Made by a program: the position numbers and the translations under genes
Part shown: positions 1 through 12,300 of the stretch, piece by piece
How the letters are laid out: each line of letters begins with the position of its first letter
Numbering within the stretch: the stretch's first letter is position 1
NCBI GenBank assembly: GCA_013396635.1
Contig: WBMW01000149.1
Location: 204,504-268,503, forward strand
Origin: Penelope pileata
Lineage: Eukaryota > Chordata > Aves > Galliformes > Cracidae
Direction of reading: 5' to 3'
Length of the DNA stretch: 64,000 nt
The notes under the pieces: model-generated
Databases searched by the model: none
What the model saw: the letters and a program-made list of their open reading frames with translations, nothing else
What the model was told of the DNA's origin: nothing

Positions 1-286
1 CCGCTGTTTGGTCTCCATCAGCATTCAGCAAGCATTGATGAATGTCAATGGGTGCCATTTTTTCTGCATGGAGGAATTCAATTCAACACCATAATTTCAT
101 CCACGCTTACATGTCAGACTTCATTTTGTCAGACTGTCCCTCTGCTGCCATCTGTCACAGGGCAACAAAATGGAATAGAATATTGGTGGGAAGGTTCAAA
201 CTCTACTGCCATACCCCCCAACATCTGCCTCTGATGTTGTGGACCAATATAATATAATAGGAGGCATTACTTTCGGAGCCACCCTC
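1..286 (-). mobile_element. Mariner DNA transposon piece (Galluhop-like), cut by window edge
   Basis: The stretch is the reverse complement of the first half of the element at 17681-18224. The shared segments include the inverted terminus (accctc at 281-286 preceded by ggaggcattactttcggag) and the block encoding a mariner transposase N-terminus. The internal end runs off the window start, so its full length is unknown. No open transposase frame remains. Seen directly: the similarity to the second copy and the terminal sequence. Known: Galluhop-type mariners are abundant in chicken and turkey. The family name is from recognition, not a search. Confidence 0.8.
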
Positions 287-3200
287 GCGCGCATGTGTGT
301 GTATTATTTCATTTTAAGAATCATAAATTAATATGCAAATTCAGGAAATTGATTGTCCTTTTTTTTTTTTTTTTTTAATGAGATTCCAGAGGCTATGATT
401 TAAAAAAAACAGTAAATCATTCCAAGGGCTGAGTCCATGTTTCTGAAAACCAGCTGTGTTGTCCAGGCCCCTAAGGAGGTGGATGCTGGGGCAGAGAGTG
501 CCCCAGGGCTCAGAGCTTCCCAGTGCTCTGACAATGAAGTGGCCTGGAAGGACGGAGTGCTTGGGATTCAGGAACCAGTAAGTTCTGAAGCAGCAGCTGT
601 TGAAAACTCTGGGATCTTGGTGCCTAGGAGCTGCCGAAGTATAAAACCTACACAGTAGAAAAGCCAGTCTTCAGAAATCAACATCCCCTAGAACTACACT
701 GCTCTTCCCAAGAAATTCTTTGGGCAGGCCATCATTAGCTCCTGTTACGTGTCATGGCAATAGAAGTCATGCCCAATGGCACCCTGTGACAGCTTTGCTT
801 TAGATAAAATGGAAAACACACACACAGAAAAAAGAAAAAAAAAATCCAAAAAAGCGCAATTTAAGAACTTTGAAAGAGATGTTCTGTTTTCTTGTCTGGT
901 TACTGTGTGTTTGTTCCTTAGCAGTACAGTAAAACTCCTCTTGGAACAGAGAAGTTATGGTTTTGTATTAAAGAACTGTGTTTTTCCCCATGCTTTATGA
1001 AAAAATATTATTAAGTCAAAGTTTCAAGATGATACTGAGCCTGTCTGATAAAGAAACTATGGCATATCAAACCACTAAAGCATAAAAGATACAAGAAGGA
1101 AAGGCTATAACTGAGGTAGATCAGGAACTGAAAAGGTGAATACAAAAATGAGGGAGAGATGTGAAAGTTCTGGGGAGATTAGTTGATTATTTCTGAGTGG
1201 TAGTCTGCGGTCAGAAAAATACATAACAAGTAATGTGAAAAAGATGTACTTCAACGATCTGGATTCCCATATTTTTACACTTCAATCTGACATTTGTACA
1301 TACAACATCTAATTATGAAATATCTATTGGTACATTTATCATCCCCTGTTTTATCAGCAGTGATATGGCTGAAAAAACAAATGTTCTCAGTGGCTTCAAA
1401 CTCATGCTTCTTTTATAGCAAGGATAGTAAGTTATATTGCTTGATTTGATTCAAATCTGTTCTGATATTTCAAGGCCTGTGCCTTGAAATAATTCTTCAT
1501 TAGATGAGATCACATACTTTACAATGTTTTTCTGACTAATGCTCCCATGCAGGAGAAAGTGCTGCTGTAGGAAAGCAATGTCTCTCATTCTAATTATTCA
1601 GCAATATTTTACATTTTGATTTTTTAAAATTGAATAAACGGTCTTTTATTGTTTTCATCACTCTTCAAGAAAAGATTAAAGAAAAGCGTATCACTTCATT
1701 TCTTCAGAGCTTTCGTTGCAGCTCTAGTTCTTGGGTCTCTGGAGGCAGAGAACAAAAATTATTTACATTCTTTTTATGACTCTGTTGGCAATATATAAAT
1801 GCACCATAGTCAGTTCAGGACCGCAGTATTTCCACTTAGAAAATGGAGAACGTGTATACTCACCATTATAAAATATTCGAATATCTAAAATCATCAAGTT
1901 TCAACAGCTTGATAGTGGAAGGTTTCCCTTGGGATTTATTTCATGATAAAATTGTGCTCGAGTTACATTTTTCTTTTTTTCATATTTCCCTACATCTTCT
2001 CTTGCTCACTTTTATTCACTTCGATTGTTCCAGGCCAAACAGAAATTTGCTTGTAATTCACTTTTAATTTATTTTTAAACTGCCAAAACCCAAAATTGTG
2101 TGTAATTTGGATTTTGCTAGTAGAAGTCTGAACACCTACAAAAATAGAATTTGCCTCTAGAACATAATATCGATTCCCCCAAACCAATATCTGATTTCAT
2201 ATTTTGATGGAAAAATCTAGACGTGCAGAAATAATTATCATGTCACTAATGCGTCATTTCCTTTTCAAAGATTCTATTTCATTGTTTTCCATTTGGTATG
2301 ACATTTGTATTTCATTAGTTCAGATTTCATCTCTAGATAGGACTTTTTCTTCTATGACCTTATCTTGTCTTGCTTATCACTGAGGCTTGTATGCAAATTG
2401 TGCTGCACGTTTCATTTTTGGTCATTGAGGATAAGTGTGCATGGGGGCAAGTGAAACATTCTTGAGGGTTTGTGCTTAAGAAGTATTCTGTCTTCACATG
2501 GTGCAGGTAACATTAGAACCTCTATTTGTGGTGCTTTCTTTAACTAACATTAAAAATGCTGTCCCTCTTGAGAATATGTGAAGAGACTATTCATACCTGA
2601 CTTTCCATGAAACTTATTTTAGGTTTCACACGCACCAAATCTGCATATATTACTGAAATGTTTTAGAGATGCAGCAGAAAATGAATATGTGAGAGCTGAA
2701 AGGCAGTCATCTCCATGTTTCTCATGTGCTAGTTTTGAACAAAAGCCCAATGGGCTTCAAAGGGAGTACAGCAGCTCAGAGTTGTCTCTACATGTCTGCC
2801 TAAGGACAGAGGGCCATATATTCCAAAAAATCTCCAACTTGAGACTACCAGGGGGAGTTGAGAAACTTTCCTGCTTCTGCTGAAATGGCCCAAGAATGCC
2901 AGCTGTGCGAACACCTGGCAGGCTCTTCATGAGGCAGCACCAGGCTCAGCCTCTGAGACCTCACCTCTGGCTGGGCAAGCAATGACACTGGTGGCAGCAG
3001 TTACCAAAAGAGATGCTCACTCTGTGCAATGCAAGAGAGGTTCTAGCATCATCTCATATCTGTCCCTCTGGGACCTGAGACACTTTATTCTGTGTTGTCA
3101 GTGCCCAAATATCACATTTTTGTGCCATGTTCTATCACCACCAAAGATTCGATATAGCACAGAATATGGGGTGGTGCCATAATTTATTTAGAAATAAGCA

Positions 3201-6200
3201 TCTTGTTTGAATGTCTCACTCGCTAACACTGAAAATGCATTTGTTCTGAACATAGTAGCTCAGCTTGCCTGACAGTGTAATGATTTTAACGTATTGCTTC
3301 TGCCTGAAGAACCTTTCCACCATCTTCTCATTTGCTTTCTATGCAGTGTGGAGTGTGCATTCTTTGCTTGATGGGATTTTAATATAGCTGTGACTCTTGC
3401 TAGTTCCCAGAAGCTAGATTTGCAGTATTTCTTTTTTATCCCTGTTTTTCCTGACTGTCTGCAGCACATATACATTTTCCAATAAAAGCAAATGTTTCAA
3501 ACCAATTATCTTTTACACAGAATTAACATTTCCCCTTCATGTTTAAGCATTTAGTTACATGCTGGTCACAGAAACTTGGTTACAATTCAAACTTTGGCAA
3601 AACTTCAGGCAATTCCTACTCTGTCTCCAGGGACCAGACTACTTTTGTCATACAAATAAATTAGCCTATTTCAGATGGTATTGGGAACATTTGTAATTCT
3701 TGGAAATTAAACTTTCCCTATTAATAACTTTCACAACTACACGTGTATTTCTTTTAAGCTTGGACTTACTAAGAAGTAAGTTACTAAGAGTAAGTCAGTC
3801 ATCGCCCAGCTAGTGCTTAGGTGAAGAACAGGCTCAAATTTCTGAACTTCTAAGGGCATTATTTTAAGAAACTACCTCTAGAATTGAATGAGGTGGTGTC
3901 AGTCCATCTTAATCAAATATCAAATATTAATTAAATTTGGCGCCAACTTCCCAGTAGATCCAGCAGTTGTTTGGAAGGGCTTCCCAATATTTTGATTCTA
4001 TAATGAGATTGATTCTGAGCATACTTATACAACTATATAAGGTATTACATATGTATGGAAGAATTATAATAAAACAGAGCAGGCACAGTCAAGATAATTC
4101 AGAAACCTGGTTGACAGTCCCAGCTGTAGAGAAATATTTAAAAATCTGTGTCTCATTGTCTCTAAAACATCCCTGAAGAGAAGTCCACATGCTTTGATAG
4201 CCTCCAGATGTAATGTTGAGAATAGTGCATCTGTGAAGGAGGTCCATCTAATTTATAGCTTGAATATTTTCTTCTTTATGTTTTGATACTACACAGTGAT
4301 GCAATGCTGTAAAAGGCCATAGATATTGAATTCCACAAGCTACTTGCAGAAAATGAGAGACGTATGAAAATAATTCTTGTGAGAAAAAATACAGGAGTGG
4401 TTCTAACCTGGTGTTTGTGATACAATGTACTAGGATTCTTGCTATTTTCACTGAGAGTGAGAGGAATAAGAATGTTTAAACTGAAATAGAAACTGTGATT
4501 TTAGACAGCTTATGAAAGTAAAAGAGTGGAATGCAATAAACGTAGCATTGACCTTGGCATGAATTTTTCTCTGGGTGAATTACTGGTTAATGGTGAACCA
4601 TCATAATAATATTTTGTCCTTGATTATTTGAGGCAATACAATTTTCCCAGTTATTATGTTTGGAGTGAGATGGTCCAGGCAGGTCCATATGTGTGCTGTG
4701 CTGGCTTCTCAGGGGCAGAATCAAATCTCCACCACCACGTGTTTAGAGGTCCTCTTACCCAAAAGCTTAATGAAGAATTTTGCCAAGTGCCAGATGCATG
4801 GGTTTCAGAGGAGAAACACTTGTCCTTCCTGTTTCAGAAGTTCTACTCAGCTCAGCACATTTCATAGCAATTAAGAAAAAGGAATACATTTCAATACGTT
4901 TGCTATGAATACTGAACTCACAGCAAGCAGGATCTCTTCACATCAGCAAAGTCCTCATCCCTGCTTTTTCTGCAAATTTTTATCAATTTTATTGCTGATT
5001 TCCACTTGTATTTTAATAACACTTAGGCAATAACAAAACAGTTTCTGTATTGCCCTTTACTGAAAAAAATATATATGAGAGACTAATCTTCTTTCACAAG
5101 CTATTCCTAAAACAACAACAGCTCATTTAGGATTAGGGTTATTTTATTGTACTTTTGATGGAGAAAACATGACATACCAGAACAGTATTTATACTGCTTA
5201 TGAAGTTTACTCATGCTTCCAATTATGTTCCTCTGGGGAATCTATCTGTATCTATACATTGTCTTTGCTCTGGTCCATCTCCATGGCAACATGTTTGTTC
5301 CTACGGAGAACCTGGGTGAATAATTTCAAATTGAGCCTGAATTTTTAAAACAAGGTTTCTGCTCTCTGTAAAATAACTCTGCATACAAGCAATTTTGAAA
5401 AACCTCAAAAATAAATATACTTTTGTCCATGTTTCTTTTACCCTACTGTATTCATAGTTAGCCCTGAACATTCCTTTAATCTTTCTTTCCTGTGATATTC
5501 AGACTGAGAGCAGGCTTATCCACATGACTTCAGCAGCTGTTATATAATCTGGTGTGGAATTTTTCATTGCAATTTGAATGGCTTACTTACTGTATTTACG
5601 AACTACATTGTTGTATACACATATTCCATGTTTTTGCTCAGAAACCAGAACCTTAACTTTAAAAAAAAAACTCTCATGAGGAGAGGGAAGAGAACAGGGC
5701 AAGATGACTTTTAAAAGGACTTCCAAGATAATATAGGTCACTTCAGATGTCATCTTTAAATTATAGTTAGTATCACGTCCTGCTCATATTTGAAGTTGTT
5801 CTGTCTTTGGTAATGGGGAAAGATTCTATGGCTGCAGACTGTTTGTTTCTACACAGTAACAGTGTTGAAAATAGCTTCATAAAAACAGATTATTGCTCTT
5901 TATCATTAGAGCTAATGAAACAATTTTTCTTCATGTACGCATGCACCTAGATAATCTAACAAAAGGAGGGATATTTCCATCAGAAGCTATTGGACAATAA
6001 AATAAAAGAATATTCAGAGTAAAAAATCCTAAGAAATAATAATTCCTGATTACATATTATATTTTTTTACCATGAGTTTTCATAGACCAGTAGGTTTCTT
6101 AGGTCTATGAGTAAAATGATTCAGCTACATTTTCATGCAAATAATATCAGGAATTCTCCTGGAATTGCCAAATTTGTCTGACCAAAGTCAGTTTTCCTGC

Positions 6201-7804
6201 ATTGCACAATATAGCAAGACTGAAAATCCTGTCTAGAAACCGACATAAAAGAAAGTACCCTTGCTTTGTGTTATTGCTCAGGTGGCGTTAGCCAACTGAA
6301 TCCAGCTCACACAAACTTACCAGAATTATTGCTGTGAAGTATGAACAATTCTGTAACATTTAAGACAGACAGCATCTGCATCATCTGGAGGTAGTGACGC
6401 TTCCATTCTTTATGCCAGCTATTCAAGTCTGTCTGATTCTCAAAGTTTTCACAGATGGTCCATTCCAACCTGTTCTTTTTCTGCTTCCCCTGGATTTGTA
6501 CTTTTTTAGGCATTTCCCATCTGCCTGCTCTGAGATCTTTAAATAGGTGGAATATTCTGGTGAAAGGAATATTTTTATTCTGCCTCCAAATTCCTTCCCA
6601 ATGATGCCACATGCACATTAGAGCTGGCATGTTGATACTTTAAAAAGAAGCATAAATTTAAAACGTAAAATATGGACCTGTTTTATACAACCGTCACTGC
6701 TGTATTTCAGCCATAAAGTACAGACAATAAAAGAGAAATGAAGTGTCAATAATTTAATTGTCAGTAACAGACAAAGGTTTTATTAAGACAGCATCATCTC
6801 TTTTAAACTACCAAAACATGCTCATTTATGGGATAGGTACCAATAGAGATATCAGCCGATAAAGACAGCTCTAAAAATCTATGCGGTGAAAGTAAACAGG
6901 ATGTCCAGTGCTGGACATTGTTTCCAAGTATCAGTCAGAACAATACACTTGCAATCCATAGATTGCAAAATAATACACAGAATTGCAATCCACTTGATTT
7001 CAGTGGAAACTAGAGTGAAAATCAGCTCCTGTCTAAGTCACATACATAAAATTGTGTTACTCAGTACTGAGGTCCTTACCAAGGAAATTCAAGCTGATAA
7101 ACATATCCTCCTCTGTAACATCTGTGCACCATCCGACAGTGAAAATCATGGACATTCATAAACTCTGTGGAATATGTCTTAAACAGAACAGTGAAGTAAT
7201 GAAAGATGCTTTTTTATGTAACATGAAATAAGAGAATTAACAAGCAAGTTGGGAATAAAACACTGAAGTGTGAGAAGACGAATTAACATCAGACTGATTT
7301 CAAGAACAGCAAATGCAATCAGCAAATCTCACATAGTTTTTAAAAAGCTGATGGATAGATACTTCAATGAGATGTTATTAAAAAGGCAAAAAGCCTTACA
7401 AAGGGATACTTGGAGACTCACCATTTAATAGCATACAGTCATGGATAAATAAGTTCCTCTCTTCAAATCTGAGGACTGTCTCTAAATGTGGAGACATCAT
7501 AGTGAGCCCCTGAGAATACTGTATGTGTTTTGGATCACATAACAACTGAATGTCTCTTAGCTGTGGTTATATTGGAATCTATGTCATAATAGAAGTTATA
7601 TGAGGATACACGGGATAAAAGGAAACGTACAACCAGATACAGCAGCTAGTGAACTGAATAAAATAAACGATATAATTCTCATCAGTCTCTGCTACTATGT
7701 ATATTTTGTGTAATGTCATGTCATTATAAATAAGCACTAGGCTGTCCTCATTACAGTAGTGAACGAGAGCCAAGGATTGGTCCTGTTCATATCCTTTTTC
7801 CAGG
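287..7804. other. Intergenic DNA, no recognised gene
   Basis: AT-rich sequence with only short chance open frames on both strands. A poly-T run lies near 360-377 and an A-rich run near 831-855. I recognise no repeat family. One minus-strand open frame with a strong splice donor at 6321 is listed separately. In other vertebrates the gene upstream of ITGB8 is MACC1, transcribed away from it, but I see no MACC1 coding exon here. Confidence 0.6.
6321..6644 (-). other. Possible orphan exon on the minus strand
   Basis: On the minus strand an open frame starts at an ATG (6630-6628) with A at -3 and runs about 104 codons to a consensus donor (CTG then GTAAGT, reverse complement of 6315-6321). A pyrimidine-rich stretch ending in AAAG just above 6644 could serve as an acceptor. 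The peptide is rich in Trp and Lys (for example WHHWEGIW near its start) and has no signal peptide or membrane span. I recognise no family. Open frames of this length also arise by chance in this window (up to about 149 codons), so the splice site is the only extra support. Confidence 0.18.
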
Positions 7805-9380
7805 AGAATCATAGAATCATTTGAGTTGGAAGGGACCTTTGAAGGCCATCATGTCCAGCTCCGCCACAGTGAACAGGGATACCTACAGCTACATCAGGTT
7901 GCTCAGATCCCCATCCAGCCTGATCTTGAATGGCTCAAGGGATGGGGCATTCACCACCTCTCTGGGTAACCTGTTCCAGTGCTTCACCATCCTTACTGTA
8001 AAAAACTTTTTTCTTATATCCAACCTAAATCTCTCTTCTTTTAGTTTGAAATAATTTCCCCTTGTCTTATCACCACAGACCCTGCTAAAGAGTCTCTCCC
8101 CTTCTATATTTTAGCCCCCCTTTAGATACTGAAAGGCCACGCTCAGGCCTCCTTGGAGCTCTCTCTTCTCCAGGCTGAACAGCCCCAAGTCTCTCAGCTC
8201 TCCTCCTAGGGGAGGTTTTCCATCCCTTGGATCATTTTTGTGGCCCTCCTCTGGATGTGCTCCAGCAGGTCCATGTCTCTCCTGTGCTGAGGGCTCCACA
8301 TCTGGATGCAGTGCTCCAGGTGAGGTCTCACTAGCGTGGAGCAGAGGGGCAGGATCACCTGCTTGCCATGCTGCTTTTGATGCAGCCCAAGATACAGTTG
8401 GTTTTTTGGGCTGCGAGAGCACATTGCTGCCTTATGTTCAGCTTGCCATCCACTACTACCCCCAAGCCCTTTCCAGCAGGGCTGTGCTCAATCCTTTCAT
8501 CCTCCAGCTTCTATTTATAGTGGAGATTGCCGTGACCCAGGTGCAAGACCTTGCACTTGGCTTTGTTGAACCTCATGAAGTTCTCCTGGGCCCACTGCTC
8601 GAGCCTATCTAGGTCTCTTCGGATGGCATCCCATCCCTCAGGCATGTCAACCGTACCACACAGCCTGGTATCATCTGCAAACTAGCTGAGGGTGCACTCG
8701 ATCCCACTGTCAATGTCATTGATGAAGACTCTGAAGAGCATTGGTCCCAGCACTGGCACTTGAGGAACACCACTCATCATTGATCTCCAGCCAGACATTG
8801 AGCCATTGACAACCACTCTCTGTTTATGATCTTGCAACCAGTTCCTCATCCATCGAACAGTCCATCTGTCAAATCCATATCTTTCCAGTTTGGAGAGAAG
8901 GATGTTGTGGGGGACTGTGTCAAAGGCTTTGCTGAAATCCAGATAGATGACATCAGTGGCTCTTCCCTTGTCCACTGATGCAGTTACACCATCATAGAAG
9001 GCCACTACGCTGGTCAGGCAGGACTTGCTCATGGTGAAGCCATTCTGGTTCTCCTGTGTAACCTCCATCTCTTCCATGTGCCTTAGCGTAGCTTCCAGAA
9101 GGATCTTCCCATAATCTTCCCCAGCACCGATGTGAGGCTGACAGGTCAGTAGTTCCCTGAGCAGTCCTTCCTACCCTTCTTAAAAATGGGTATGACATTG
9201 CCTTTTTTCCACTTACCAGGGACTTCACCTGACAGCCACGACTTCTCAAATATCATCAAGCTTGGTGACTACACCAGCCAATTCCCTCAGCACTCTGGGA
9301 TGCATCAGGACCCATTGACTTAGGCATGGTCAGGTTCCTCGGGTGGTCATGAACCTGATCTTTGCTTACAGTGGGAGGCA
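7805..9380 (-). mobile_element. CR1 LINE, 5'-truncated, with degenerate reverse transcriptase
   Basis: The 3' end is marked by two tandem octamers, AGAATCAT, at 7805-7820 (reverse complement of the CR1 3' terminus). Read on the minus strand, 9077-8682 encodes reverse transcriptase blocks: YLDFSKAFDTVPHN, then a degraded GVPQ..VLGP block, then FINDID. An in-frame TAG follows, immediately before FADDTRLCG, which holds the catalytic Asp pair. The element is about 1.6 kb against roughly 4.5 kb for a full CR1, so the endonuclease and ORF1 parts are missing. Several frames are broken and it cannot be autonomous. The upper boundary near 9380 is where CR1-like sequence fades. Confidence 0.92.
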
Positions 9381-12300
9381 CACTTTTTCTGATATATCTG
9401 TGGTAAAGAAAGCCAGGCCACAGAAATATGATTTGCACTTGGAAGAAAATATGGAAATAGATGTCTAAGGTGTCTTAACATCTACAGAATGCAATTTCAC
9501 TGTTCTAAAGTACATGCATAAGCTCTGTTTTAAAATACTAAGAACACTTTTACAAAGCTGGAACAAGGGTATGGGGTACCATAGCATTCACGTGACAGAC
9601 AATTTGACATTCTCACTCACCAAAACAATAAGACAGAAGTTATGGTATTTGCCCAGAATTTGAAACTTGTTAATTCAGGAGTGCCTTAACTAACACATTT
9701 GCCTTTCCATTTTGGGTTGGAGAACTTTTCCCAGGATAATATATCCAAGTCTACACATTTCCATAAAATTTTCTTGTTTCAAAAGGGAAAAAAAATATTA
9801 GTGATGAACTTTTTGCTGGCTCTACAGATAATGAATTACCAACTGCTAGGATAGGACCTAATTAACTACAGGATGGTGGTATTAAGTCAGAAGTAGCACT
9901 TTCTGTGTGACACCCATAAGGAATTGAAGACAACTTAGACACTACAGAATGAATCTGTCAAATGTAAATTTGCATCACCTAGCCAAAAAGATGAAGGCTT
10001 CAGACTCACTCTCTTTATCCTTCATCTCTTCTTGTTTGGCTTTAGCACAGTCTTCTTCCATGAAATGTTCTTACACAACACTGCAAGCCACGTTGTTAAT
10101 AGTGTGTTCCTGATGAACAGTACTCACAACATTTACATTTCACAGATACATGAATTCCCATAAAATAAAATCCTTTACATTCACACTCAAACACACACAT
10201 AGATTTTACATAAAACAAATGCATAAAAAGATACAAGAAATTGTGTTAATGAAATAATAAAGTTACCTACAAACAAATTATGGACCTGCCAGCATTCCCT
10301 AAAATCCCTCCATTACATTGAACAGACTACGGGTCATGTCTTTCTCAGCAACATTTCTTCCTAATCAATTCTTCCTGAAAAAGCTTATCTTGAAACATAA
10401 AATTAATTTCTGCTTTTTCTATTTAATCGCCTCCTCTGAGGCTCTGACCTTCTGCTGTGTTTCTGTTTAGAGAGTAGAAGCACTTCTGCTTTATTGTTTC
10501 TGTCCATTCAATGCCGTTGTATAACAGGCTATGGGTGTTACCTAATTTGAAAGCTTTGACCACTTAAAACGTGCCTGTCTGCAGCAGTTGCTAAGAAACT
10601 ACAACTTAACCGCTTTCAAATACAGTTTTACTAAAGTGCAATTACTCACACCTGCTATTATTATTTATGTGAGCTAATGCATAATTCCTTCTTCACCATC
10701 CTGGGCATGTCCTCCCTTACCTCCTATTCCCCTAAGCCCCTGATTTTCAGCAATTCATGAGATCATTTCTAACTTGTTTCCCAAATATGTATTTTAAAAC
10801 TACCTCTACATCCCAAATATTCCCTTTGTAGGGAAATGTACCATAGAAGAGGTTGGTGTAGCTCAGAACAAGACAGAGCATAAATGCCTGGCTGGTCACT
10901 GCTAAATAGAGCATCATTGTTATGAGGCAAAGCCTCCAAAGAAATTATACTGCAGGAGAGACTGCACAGCTGAACAGGAGATGGACGGACATTTTTAAAT
11001 TGAAAAGAATGTTTACGCAATAATAAATTATTTAAGTAAAAGGTAAGTGGACCATTTTGTAACTCTGCTTCTGGTAAATCATTCTCCAGTGTTTTGTTAT
11101 ACAAACAAACAAATTGCCAATAACAAAGAATATACACACGAGAGGAGTGGGTGTCGCTGGGGTGGAAGATTTTCATCTTTATCTTTTCTTGCCAAGTAAA
11201 CATCTACTAATGCCTTTTGAATGAACAAGAATATCTCTTATAATATCTTGGCTGCATTCCAGATCAACTCAGACCATTTTGTTTACTAAGTAATTTCAGC
11301 CACATGAACTAGATGCCCTATTATTTGTTTCCTGGAGGCAAATGCAAAGAAAAGACAGAGCAAAGCAAAGACGTAGCAAATTAATGAGGGGATGTTTCGG
11401 CCAGATAATAGGAGTGAACAATCAAAATGCAAAAAATCTGTAAAGACTGATGCCTACCCTGTTTGTGCAACAAGATGTGAGCTAGCAAACAGCAACACAG
11501 AGAAGTAAGGAGATAACAGCATTAATAGGAAAAGCAAGGTACCTCTCCGTAAGTGGGAACAGACAGGCTTACATCTTTTTGCTTTCAGACAGAGCCAACT
11601 AGATGCAAACCAGTCAGCAGGCTCTGCAGGGAGGTAGATTAGCCCCAGTACAGGTGTCTTCAGGAGAGACCCTTGCATGTACCTGAAAATTGAGAAATAG
11701 TGGAAATAAAGCTACTTACTGCAGTTGTAAACCTGTCCCTAGTCATTCACATGGATGCACACAAAATAGAGAATGTGAGGAAAAAAACTGGGGGGGGAGG
11801 GGAGGGAGAAGACGAATCAAATCTCCTTACCTAATACACATATATTCAATCAGACCATCTGCATTTACAAGCTGTTTAAGGGAAAGTTATATTTTCTAAT
11901 GCAAATCTTGATGTAAACTGATCTTGTTTGTCACTGAATCACTAGTCATTTAAGTTAAACTACTTGATTTTTAACATCTGGTCTGTAATCAGTGTACACA
12001 ATTACTTGTCTCACTGATGAATTTGGATGTTTATTCAACATGTATGTAGGTTTCTGGAACTGCCATGTTGAACACTTCAGCCTATTTGTGGGATGGAGAG
12101 AAGATGCATTAAACTGCAGAGGTAAACAAAATGATTTGTAGCTGCATATGATCATTAACTATGCAAAGAAGGACTTTGGGAGTGGTTAAATAAACAGATG
12201 AGGTTATTTGTAAATCCTACATTTTCTATTTTTTAACCCCCAACATACATAATGGAAATAGAGCCATGTTTTCTTCATAAAAAAAAAAAAAAAACAATAG

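Noticed and set aside
8238..8612. 124-codon plus-strand open frame
   Set aside because: It is the antisense of the CR1 element at 7805-9380.
10769..11203. 144-codon minus-strand open frame
   Set aside because: No domain, signal peptide or convincing splice sites; open frames of similar length occur by chance elsewhere in the window.
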